The notes under the pieces were generated by a model. That model worked only from the letters and a program-made list of their open reading frames with translations, made no database searches and was not told where the DNA came from. 64,000 nt of DNA from Roseibium aggregatum IAM 12614 (lineage in GTDB: Bacteria; Pseudomonadota; Alphaproteobacteria; Rhizobiales; Stappiaceae). Numbering within the stretch: position 1 is the stretch's first letter; the number at the start of each line of letters is the position of its first letter. Below, piece by piece: positions 36,571 through 43,260 of this stretch. The stretch spans positions 169,140 to 233,139 of the forward strand of contig NZ_AAUW01000011.1 in NCBI RefSeq assembly GCF_000168975.1. The letters run 5' to 3'. The translations under genes and the position numbers were made by a program.

Positions 36571-37454
36571 GAAGCAGCTCCCAGATAGACAGGTTTCAAG
36601 CCGGTCACGAGTTGCGCCTGGATCGGTGCGGTCGCATCGTTCAGGGCGGTGACACCCATGTCCTGCCCGACTTGCGTGCGGATCGGCCGCGGTGCGTCCA
36701 TCGTGATCAACTCAAGGATCTTGGTCGCCACATTGCCCGCATCGGTGATGGCGTCGCCCTGATCGAACATGCCCTGGAACATGCCCAGCAAGCGGTCGCG
36801 TCCTTTCGAATAGTCGCCATATTGCCCGACCCGCACGGCATCGCCCGGAGCGGGAGCTGAGCTCACGAGATCGGTGCCGTGGCCACTCGGCTCAACCAGC
36901 ACGGACTCCACGCCGAACGGTTCCAGTTCGTAATGTAGCGACTCGCAGTAAGCTTCCATCGCCCATTTGCTGGCACAGTAAAGGCCGAAGAAGGGCATGC
37001 CGAACCGGCCAGCGACGGAACTGAGACTGATCACGAGGCCGGACTTGCGTGCCCGCATTGCCGGCAGCACCGCCCGCGTCAGATGCATCACACCATAGAC
37101 ATTGACGTCGAACAGATCCTTTGCCTGCTCCATGGTAAAGCCTTCGGTCAGCCCGACCGGCATGACGCCTGCGTTGTTGACCAGAACATCTATCGGCCGC
37201 TCCGCCTCGATCGCCGCGACAGCCTGCTCGACACCTTTCTCGTCAGCCACATCCAGGTTGACCGGAACAAGCTTGCCCGCAAGCCCTTCGGCAAACAGGC
37301 TGAGCGCCTTGGCGGCTTCCGCGTTCCTGCCATCCAAGTCCCGCATGCCGGCATAAACGATATGGCCTTCCTGCACGAGTTTCTGAGCAGTCAGAAAGCC
37401 GATGCCCCGGCTGGCGCCGGTAATCAGGATTGTCTTTTGGGTAGTCATCGTCAT
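36567..37454 (-). CDS. SDR family oxidoreductase
   Basis: This classical short-chain dehydrogenase has ILITGASRGIGFLTAQKL (NAD(P) loop), DVLVNNAGVMPVG, SLSSVAGRFG and the active-site YCASKWAMEAY (Tyr and Lys both present). The 295-residue length is slightly above average because of a C-terminal extension. ATG 37454 overlaps the TetR stop in ATGA; a second Met two codons in is possible. The open frame runs farther upstream, inside tetR. Substrate unknown; likely a carbonyl compound sensed by TetR. Confidence 0.9.
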   Translation of the reverse strand: MTMTTQKTILITGASRGIGFLTAQKLVQEGHIVYAGMRDLDGRNAEAAKALSLFAEGLAGKLVPVNLDVADEKGVEQAVAAIEAERPIDVLVNNAGVMPVGLTEGFTMEQAKDLFDVNVYGVMHLTRAVLPAMRARKSGLVISLSSVAGRFGMPFFGLYCASKWAMEAYCESLHYELEPFGVESVLVEPSGHGTDLVSSAPAPGDAVRVGQYGDYSKGRDRLLGMFQGMFDQGDAITDAGNVATKILELITMDAPRPIRTQVGQDMGVTALNDATAPIQAQLVTGLKPVYLGAAS

Positions 37455-38053
37455 TTCCCTTCTTTCTTGAAGATAGTGCGCATGAACAGCGCCAGAGGTT
37501 CGTCGCTGCGGCTTGCCTTCATTCTTGTCAGCGCGCCGCTCCACGAATTCATGAGCCAGTCGGCAGCCTGTGTCGGGGAGAGATGAGACAGTCCGATCCG
37601 CGACAGGTCCGTCTCCCGCAGGCAGGTCTCCAGTTCGCCCGTCAGCGCCTTCCAATGGCTGTCGAGCTCTGCCTGAAAGACCGGTTTCTGGTCGGCGAGC
37701 TCCGTCGACAGGTTGCACATGAGGCACCCCTGGGCGTAGCCGCGGTCTTTCATCCCTTCCCGGGCACCGGAGAAAAATGCTTCCAGACGTTCCACCGGCG
37801 AGCGTTTTCGGTCCGAAAGGCAGGCCTTTGCAAAGGCGAGCTGTTCCCGGTGGTAGTGACGCGCCACTTCGAGCCCGAAGTCCTCCTTGGTCTCGAAGTA
37901 ATGGTAGAAGGACCCCTTGGGCACGCCGCTTTCACGCAACACGTCATTGATCCCGATGCCGTCGAAACTGTTCTCCCGAATGAGCGTCATGCCGACATCC
38001 AGAAGACGGGTTTTTGCTGTCTCATAGGCAGCTTCATTGCGCGTCCTGGCCAA
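37451..38053 (-). CDS. TetR family regulator, NemR/AcuR-like
   Basis: The HTH is LLDVGMTLIRENSFDGIGINDVLRESGVPKGSFYHYFETKEDFG. The GVPKGSFYHYF form and GCLMCNLSTELADQ in the ligand domain, with a reactive-looking Cys pair, resemble NemR/AcuR-type regulators that sense electrophiles (quinones, aldehydes, acrylate); this assignment is tentative. It heads an operon with two SDR genes. A TAGAC/GTCTA palindrome lies 85 bases upstream and is probably its operator. Confidence 0.85.
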   Translation of the reverse strand: MARTRNEAAYETAKTRLLDVGMTLIRENSFDGIGINDVLRESGVPKGSFYHYFETKEDFGLEVARHYHREQLAFAKACLSDRKRSPVERLEAFFSGAREGMKDRGYAQGCLMCNLSTELADQKPVFQAELDSHWKALTGELETCLRETDLSRIGLSHLSPTQAADWLMNSWSGALTRMKASRSDEPLALFMRTIFKKEGK

Positions 38054-38137
38054 GGGATTTCCTTTCGTTCGTCGTGTCGCGGACCAACCCTCAGGTTGGC
38101 GTGGGTGGTCACGTTTGGTGCCTGGCGAAATTAAAAA

Positions 38138-38149
38138 TAGACTGGTCTA
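38138..38149. promoter_or_regulatory. TetR-type operator palindrome
   Basis: TAGAC and GTCTA flank a two-base centre (TG) in an AT-rich stretch upstream of the TetR-SDR-SDR operon. NemR-like repressors bind closely similar TAGAC...GTCTA sites, which supports autoregulation. Confidence 0.6.
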
Positions 38150-38224
38150 ATAATTTTCACCAGTGAACTGTGCTTCACGGTTGCGTGTGCGCCGCAATCA
38201 ACGAGGCGCCGGCTCGTTCCGGAC

Positions 38225-38259
38225 ACAAAAAAGCTCTCCGCGGAACACCGCGGAGAGCT
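38225..38259 (-). terminator. Rho-independent terminator of the SnoaL-like gene
   Basis: On the minus strand a perfect 12-bp stem (arms 38248-38259 and 38232-38243, four-base loop) is followed by a run of six T. It lies 59 bases after the stop of the SnoaL-like gene. Confidence 0.92.
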
Positions 38260-38317
38260 GACGGGTCACCTGTGATTTTGTTTGTCCGGGGCCGTTAACG
38301 CGGCCCGGAGCGAAGAC

Positions 38318-38758
38318 TCAAGCCTCTTCAGCCACCGTCTCTTCCGCCCCTTCCGACACCTGGTCGATCCAGTCCTGAAGGTTGTAATAGGTGGTGATAC
38401 GGGCGATCTGGCCGCCGCGGATCTCGAAGAAGCTGCCCGCAGGCAGCTTGTAGGTCTGGCCGTTCGCTGGCGGCAGGCCGTTGTCGGAGCCGATATAGCT
38501 GCCGTGAACGATGAACTCGGCAGCAGCCCGTGTGCCGTCGTCGTTGACGAACAACACGATATCGCTGAGGCGCTCCTTGTAGCAGCGCGTCATGTGAACG
38601 TTGAAGGACCAGAATTTATCCTTGCCGACACGGCGTTCGCCCTGGTTGACGTCATGGATCAGATCGTCGGTAACCAGGCTCTCCATTTTCTTGGTATCGC
38701 CGGCATTGAAAGCGGCAAAATAAGTGTCGATCAGAAACCGGGACTGTTTGTTGGCCAT
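38318..38758 (-). CDS. SnoaL-like/ketosteroid-isomerase-related protein
   Basis: The 146-residue protein has the NTF2-like cone fold: FLIDTYFAAFNAGDTKKMESLVTDDLIHDVNQGE at the N-terminus, RAAAEFIVHGSYIG in the sheet and GSFFEIRGGQIARITTYYNLQDWIDQV at the end, a pattern of the steroid isomerase/SnoaL-related subfamily. Function is unknown. It is transcribed alone, ends in a strong terminator and is divergent from the tRNA-like/slipin region. Confidence 0.85.
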   Translation of the reverse strand: MANKQSRFLIDTYFAAFNAGDTKKMESLVTDDLIHDVNQGERRVGKDKFWSFNVHMTRCYKERLSDIVLFVNDDGTRAAAEFIVHGSYIGSDNGLPPANGQTYKLPAGSFFEIRGGQIARITTYYNLQDWIDQVSEGAEETVAEEA

Positions 38759-38785
38759 AGGTCCTCGCAGGGCGGAAACACAATC

Positions 38786-38800
38786 TGGCTGGAAGTTTGC
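38786..38800 (+). promoter_or_regulatory. Possible sigma-54 promoter upstream of the tRNA-like genes
   Basis: TGGCTGGAAGTTTGC matches the -24/-12 consensus TGGCAC-N5-TTGC at nine of eleven defined positions, including the GG and GC dinucleotides at the right distance. It lies about 325 bases before the first tRNA-like gene, so it would give a long leader. Chance matches of this quality occur, so this is tentative. A hairpin (38838-38844/38859-38865 plus CGG/CCG, seven-base loop) lies downstream of it. Confidence 0.35.
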
Positions 38801-39126
38801 CCCTGCCGCCTTACCGGCGCAAGAGGCAGAGCGGATTGCGGTTTACGGTTCTTCACCGAAACCGCTTCAAACCAATCAAAGTCCTTTCTCTGGCTCGCCG
38901 CGCACCACAAACGCAAAGTTGCCTAAATGCAACATAGTGTACCTTATGGGCAACAATTATCTTTGAGCTTGAAAATGCCGGTTGCATCGGGACCCGATCT
39001 CGCGGTATCAACTCGCCACCGGTCACTATCCGGCACAGACATCAACGGTTCGGCCATTTTTCGCCACCCGCATGATCAGGCTCTGCCCACTCATGTACGG
39101 ATGCTGTTCTGGTGGATCGGATACCA

Positions 39127-39199
39127 TCACATGTAGCTCAGTGGTTGGAGCGTCAGGCGCGTTGCCTGAAAGACACAGGATCGATTCCTGTCTTGTGAA
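39127..39199 (+). ncRNA. tRNA-like RNA 1 (no canonical anticodon)
   Basis: A full cloverleaf can be drawn. Acceptor TCACATG (39127-39133) pairs with CTTGTGA (39192-39198) apart from one T-T. D arm GCTC/GAGC has a GG-containing loop; anticodon stem TCAGG/CCTGA is perfect; T arm ACAGG/CCTGT has loop ATCGATT. It departs from real tRNAs: the seven-base anticodon loop CGCGTTG has G, not T, at position 33, T54 is A, and no CCA is encoded. A decoding role is unlikely. The next tRNA-like gene begins at the following base. Confidence 0.7.
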
Positions 39200-39272
39200 T
39201 TTTGGATAGCCAACTGGTAAAGGCACCGGATTTAGTTTCCGCTAACGGGGGTTCGAATCCCTCTCCAAAACC
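39200..39272 (+). ncRNA. tRNA-like RNA 2 (TAG anticodon)
   Basis: The acceptor TTTTGGA (39200-39206) pairs perfectly with TCCAAAA (39264-39270). D stem is GCC/GGC with GG in the loop; anticodon stem has four pairs (CGGA/TCCG) and a C-C mismatch; loop TTTAGTT gives anticodon TAG with T33 but T at 37. T arm GGGGG/CCCTC has a canonical TTCGAAT loop. TAG would read Leu CUA, but a real tRNA-Leu has a long variable arm and here it is only four bases. CCA follows without a separate discriminator base. It directly abuts tRNA-like RNA 1. Confidence 0.72.
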
Positions 39273-39661
39273 ACGGCCTCAAACGCCGAACTGGCCTTCC
39301 ACGCCAGCAGCTCTGCAAGCTGTTCCATGAGGGGCCTGAAGAGGTCTTGCGAACGCGGACTGCGCATCTTCTGCCTTCGGGTGAAAGAGCCTGACCGCCG
39401 ACGCCAGGTCGCTTCGCCCGGCCTTTGGCAAAGGCTCTGCCGCCGCTTTGCCGGAACCGTCCGTTTTCGAACGGGCGGAACCCGCGTTGCCGCTGCTACG
39501 CCCTCTGGCCAAGGGCCCGTCGGGAGACCTCGTGCTCTCTTCGGGTCTCATCGTTTCACCCCGGACGCCTCATGACGAGCGGCCGGATTCCTCAACCTCC
39601 AACCATCTTCAACACCGGAAAGGACAACCACGTGCCTTAGTGCATTGGAAGGATTATCGAA
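39273..39661 (+). other. Structured non-coding stretch between the tRNA-like genes and slipin
   Basis: No credible protein is encoded. A possible three-way junction covers 39275-39336: GGCCTC with GAGGGGCC (two bases bulged) enclosing hairpins 39291-39295/39303-39307 and 39308-39312/39318-39322. A very stable hairpin with a TTCG loop lies at 39457-39465/39470-39478. A second sigma-54-like sequence, TGGCAAAGGCTCTGC (39426-39440), would start RNA near 39450, 210 bases before slipin. GGAAGGA before the slipin ATG is a good ribosome site. Confidence 0.5.
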
Positions 39662-40816
39662 ATGACGACTTTTCTCGACAAGATCCGCGGGCGAACCCGC
39701 GTAGTGATTTCTGAAACGGAACGGGCTCTCCACATCTGCAAGGGAGAGCTCCAGGGTATTCTCGGACCGGGTGAACACAGCCTCAAGAATGGCCGTGGCA
39801 CTCTGGTGGTCGAGCGCCAGTCGATGGCGATGCCCCAGTTCCGGTCTGCCTACGAGAAGGCGCTCTTCGATAAGCTTCCGCACGTTGCCGAAGAGCACCT
39901 GACCGTTATCCGAACCGGACCGGGTGAAGTGGCCATTGTGGAACGGGACAACCGTATTCACACCGTGCTTGGCCCGGACGAACGGCTTGTCCTGTGGACG
40001 GATGCTGGCCCGTGGACCTTCGAGGTCATCGACACGGCCGCCGACCCGGCCCTGACGCCGAAGCTCATGCGCCGGCTCGGGGATGCCCGGCAGACGCAGC
40101 AGTTCGTGATCGTGCCGGTGACCGACGGTAGCGTTGCCCTTCTGTTCATGGATGGCGTGCTCACCAAGGTGCTTGAAGCCGGTGTCCATGCCTTCTGGAA
40201 GGCAGGCCGGACCGTGACGCAGAAGGTCATCGACCTCAAGCGTCAGGCCCTCGATGTCACCGGTCAGGAAGTGCTGACCCTCGACCGCGTCACCATCCGG
40301 ATCAACCTCTCCGCGGACTACCGCGTGGTTGACCCGGTGAAGGCCGCAACCGAGGTGAAGGACTTCACCGACACGCTCTATCGGGCCTTGCAGCTTGTGT
40401 TCCGCAAGCAGCTTGGCGCGCTCAAGCTCGACCAGATCCTTGAAAAGAAGGGCGAGGTCAACGCGGAAGCGGCCGCCAAGATCAAGGCCGACATGGCCGA
40501 GATCGGTGTCGAGGTCTCCGACATCGTCCTCAAGGATGTGATCCTTCCGGGCGAAATGCGCGAGATCCTCAACAAGGTGGTGACGGCTGAAAAGGAAGCC
40601 GAAGCCAACGTGATCCGGCGCCGGGAAGAAACGAACGCAACCCGTTCGCTTCTGAACACGGCCAAGGTCATGGCCGAAAACCCGGTCATGCTTCGGCTCA
40701 AGGAGCTCGAAGCGCTCGAAGCCATCGCCGGCAAGGTCGACCGGCTCACGATCCACAACGGAACCGTGGGCCTCATGAACGATCTCGTCCGGCTTCGGGA
40801 CGAAGACGCGGCATAA
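39662..40816 (+). CDS. Slipin/SPFH (Band 7) family protein
   Basis: The SPFH core spans about residues 145-320 (DGVLTKVLEAGVHAFWKAGR, VTLDRVTIRINLSADYRVVDPVKA-like segment, IGVEVSDIVLKDVILPGEMREILNKVV), followed by a charged coiled coil (EKEAEANVIRRREETNATRS). At 384 residues it is longer than typical bacterial slipins, with repeats of the strand-turn motif near residues 22-44 and 88-112. I see no N-terminal hydrophobic hairpin, so it is probably not an ordinary membrane slipin. Such proteins form large rings or cages. It sits between tRNA-like genes and KptA, suggesting a role in RNA handling. Confidence 0.88.
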   Translation: MTTFLDKIRGRTRVVISETERALHICKGELQGILGPGEHSLKNGRGTLVVERQSMAMPQFRSAYEKALFDKLPHVAEEHLTVIRTGPGEVAIVERDNRIHTVLGPDERLVLWTDAGPWTFEVIDTAADPALTPKLMRRLGDARQTQQFVIVPVTDGSVALLFMDGVLTKVLEAGVHAFWKAGRTVTQKVIDLKRQALDVTGQEVLTLDRVTIRINLSADYRVVDPVKAATEVKDFTDTLYRALQLVFRKQLGALKLDQILEKKGEVNAEAAAKIKADMAEIGVEVSDIVLKDVILPGEMREILNKVVTAEKEAEANVIRRREETNATRSLLNTAKVMAENPVMLRLKELEALEAIAGKVDRLTIHNGTVGLMNDLVRLRDEDAA

Positions 40817-40823
40817 ACCGGAA

Positions 40824-40855
40824 CGGCGCGGGACACCCCGCGCCGCTTCTGTTTC
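40824..40855 (+). terminator. Hairpin after slipin
   Basis: A 9-bp GC stem, CGGCGCGGG (40824-40832) with CCCGCGCCG (40837-40845), has a four-base loop and is followed by the weak T-rich CTTCTGTTT. It may only partly stop transcription toward kptA, 200 bases downstream. A small palindrome centred on AACGTT (40972-40986) lies in the same gap. Confidence 0.6.
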
Positions 40856-41052
40856 AGGACTTCAGCCCACGCCAAACCCTGCCGCCCCATTCCCGATCGT
40901 CCCTTTGGGGGAAGCGAAACGGAGACCTGTGACCAAAGACGTCCAGGCCCCGTTGCCCGGCAAGGCAGAACGCTGAAACGTTCAGCAACCTGCTTGCTTA
41001 GAACGACAGCGAAAATTGAATAATCCCAAACATCCATTTAGAGAAAAAGACA

Positions 41053-41604
41053 ATGAAAACAGACACGAAAATCTCAAAACGCCTATCTTTCTGGCTGCGA
41101 CACAAACCGGAAGATGCTGGTTTGACGCTGTCGCACGACGGCTGGGCAGACGTTTCGGCAGTCCTCAAAGCCTTCAGCACCCTCAAGCTCGATTGCAACA
41201 GGGATCAACTTGAAAGAGTGGTCGAGACGAACGACAAGAAACGCTTCGAGTTCTCTGACGACGGCAAACGCATTCGTGCGCGGCAGGGGCATTCGGTTGA
41301 CATTGACCTGGGCCTGACCGCCTTGACGCCTCCGGAGATCCTGTTCCACGGAACAGCAACCCGCTTTCTGCCGCTTATTCTCACCGAAGGCCTGAAGCCG
41401 ATGGCGCGACACCATGTGCACCTGTCACCGGATCGAAGCACAGCCCTAAAGGTCGGCAGCCGTCACGGCAAACCTGCCGTTCTTCAGGTCGCAGCCAGCG
41501 CCATGCAGGCTGACGGGCACACGTTCTACAGAACGGAGAACGGCGTCTGGCTGACGGATAGCGTTCCCGCCACCTTTCTGACCCAGACCGAAACCGTCTC
41601 ATGA
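41053..41604 (+). CDS. kptA: RNA 2'-phosphotransferase (KptA/Tpt1 family)
   Basis: Tpt1 enzymes remove an internal 2'-phosphate from RNA by transferring it to NAD+, giving ADP-ribose 1'',2''-cyclic phosphate. The whole catalytic tetrad is present: Arg16-His17 in SFWLRHKPEDAGL, Arg64 in DKKRFEF, and Arg119 in GLKPMARHHVHLS; FHGTATRFLPLILTEG is the NAD+ site. Length of 183 residues is typical. In yeast it finishes tRNA splicing; bacteria have no such pathway and its bacterial role is unresolved. Here it follows slipin and two tRNA-like genes, which hints at RNA repair. Confidence 0.93.
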   Translation: MKTDTKISKRLSFWLRHKPEDAGLTLSHDGWADVSAVLKAFSTLKLDCNRDQLERVVETNDKKRFEFSDDGKRIRARQGHSVDIDLGLTALTPPEILFHGTATRFLPLILTEGLKPMARHHVHLSPDRSTALKVGSRHGKPAVLQVAASAMQADGHTFYRTENGVWLTDSVPATFLTQTETVS

Positions 41605-41733
41605 CAGACCGCGCATCAAATACAAAGCTCCAGGGCACACCATCCGGCTGGTTTGCCCTAGGGTTTTAAAGGGTTCATCGCTACACCCAGCCGGCATCAA
41701 AATAAAAAAATAAAAAACTTTCTTTATCCCTTT

Positions 41734-41772
41734 GCCTCGAATATAAAAAGAACATCCTTTCTTTATCGAGGC
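41734..41772. promoter_or_regulatory. AT-rich promoter region with inverted repeat before the MFS gene
   Basis: GCCTCGA (41734-41740) and TCGAGGC (41766-41772) are complementary across a 25-base AT-rich interval, and CTTTCTTTATC occurs twice (about 41718 and 41757). The whole 41697-41765 stretch is strongly AT-rich. It may be an operator or a leader hairpin; the right arm ends four bases before the MFS start codon, so folding would affect translation. Confidence 0.5.
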
Positions 41773-41776
41773 TCCC

Positions 41777-43246
41777 ATGTCCGTCAGTTCGCCAGCGCAT
41801 CTGCCCGCAAGCAATTCACTCTTTGCACCGGAGCGTCTCACCGGCACTCTTGCGCTTGTGCTGGGGGTCGGGTCACACGCCATCAACGGGTTTGTCACAA
41901 CCGCTGTCCTGCCGGACATCATCCGCGATCTCGGCGGGCAGGATCGCGCTTTCTGGGTGTTTTCCTCCTTCGAGATGATGGCGATCCTGGCCGGCTGTCT
42001 CACCGGTGCAGCGAAAGTTAGGTTTGGGGCCCGGCATCCTTTCCTGCTGGCCTCCTTTCTGCTTGCAAGCGGCTCGGTTCTGGCCGGGCTGTCGACATCG
42101 CTGGAGGGGCTGATTGCCGGGCGCGCCCTGCAAGGGTTCGGCGAAGGCATGATCATCGCGCTCTGCTACTCGCTGATCCCGGATCTCTTTCCCAGCAACA
42201 TTGCCCCGCGTGTCTTTGCCATGCTGGCAGCCGTCTGGGCCGTTGCGGCGGGCATCGGCCCCGTCTCGGCCGGCATCCTGTCCGAACTCTGGTCATGGCG
42301 CGCCGCCTTCCTGATCAACATCCCGCTCGTGCTGCTGCTGTTCGTTCTGATGAACAGTGCCCTGCCCGCAAGCGCTGCTCGCCCGGCGCCGCCAAGCGAC
42401 CCCACGGCCAGAAGGGTCCCGGTCCGTCTGCTGGTTCGCCTTGCCCTCCTGGCTGCCAGCATCTTTCTCCTCACCGTTATCGGCGAACTGCACGCTCCCC
42501 TGCCGCTTGCCCTGACGATCCTGGCAGGCCTCACAACCGCAGCGATCCTTCTGACCTACGATGCCGCCAGCCCGCGCCGCCTGTTCCCGCGCGATGCCTT
42601 CCGGGCACAGACCCTCATCGGCCTCGGCACCTGGATCGTGTTCCTGATCTCGGCAGCCGCTGCGGTGCGCGCAGTCTTCGTGACGACGGTCGGTCAGGTC
42701 TATTGGGGTCTCAGCGTGACGCAGGCAAGTTATGTGGCCGCCGGTCTCGCCTTCTCCTGGTCGACCTTCGCCTATATTTCCTCCCGCGCACCGTCCCGCC
42801 AGCGTGAGCTGACCTACCTGACGACAGGGCCTTTTCTGATCGCCGGCGGTTTGACCCTGACCGCTCTTGCCATAACCACCGGCTCGCTACCCCTCTTTGC
42901 GCTTGCCGCCGTTGTGGCCGGCGCTGGTCACGGGCTGTGCAACCAGATCCTCATGCGTTCGCTGATGTATACGGCGGAAGGCGAAGACCAGAACCTCGTC
43001 TCCAGCATCCTGCCGACGATATCCTCGGCCGGCATCGCGATCGGTGGAGGTCTTACCGGGCTGATCGCCATAGTCACCGGTCTCGTCGCACCTGGATCGG
43101 AAGACCTGTTGACCCGGGAAGCGGTTGCCCGGTCAGGGGCTTCCATCTTCTACATCAATGCGGGTCTGACACTGCTTCCGGCGCTAGCGATGCTGGTGCT
43201 TCGCCAGCGGCTGATCGCCCGCGAAAGCGTCAGTCCGGAGGAATAA
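41777..43246 (+). CDS. MFS transporter, DHA2-like drug efflux type
   Basis: The 489-residue protein has about 14 hydrophobic helices, expected for the EmrB/QacA (DHA2) branch. LPDIIRDLGGQDRAFWVFSSFEMM and FGARHPFLLASFLLASGSVLAGLS lie in helices 1-3, and GRALQGFGEGMIIALCYSLIPDLFP fits the conserved helix 4-5 region. These are proton-driven exporters of drugs or small toxic compounds; the substrate is unknown. No regulator gene is next to it. Confidence 0.85.
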   Translation: MSVSSPAHLPASNSLFAPERLTGTLALVLGVGSHAINGFVTTAVLPDIIRDLGGQDRAFWVFSSFEMMAILAGCLTGAAKVRFGARHPFLLASFLLASGSVLAGLSTSLEGLIAGRALQGFGEGMIIALCYSLIPDLFPSNIAPRVFAMLAAVWAVAAGIGPVSAGILSELWSWRAAFLINIPLVLLLFVLMNSALPASAARPAPPSDPTARRVPVRLLVRLALLAASIFLLTVIGELHAPLPLALTILAGLTTAAILLTYDAASPRRLFPRDAFRAQTLIGLGTWIVFLISAAAAVRAVFVTTVGQVYWGLSVTQASYVAAGLAFSWSTFAYISSRAPSRQRELTYLTTGPFLIAGGLTLTALAITTGSLPLFALAAVVAGAGHGLCNQILMRSLMYTAEGEDQNLVSSILPTISSAGIAIGGGLTGLIAIVTGLVAPGSEDLLTREAVARSGASIFYINAGLTLLPALAMLVLRQRLIARESVSPEE

Positions 43247-43260
43247 CCCGCCTCGGCTGG

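Noticed and set aside
39200..39272. Ordinary tRNA-Leu(TAG)
   Set aside because: There is no long variable arm, U37 is unusual and the discriminator/CCA arrangement is wrong; annotated as tRNA-like.
39279..39551. 90-codon minus-strand frame after the tRNA-like genes
   Set aside because: Low-complexity composition, no ribosome site, and it overlaps predicted RNA stems.
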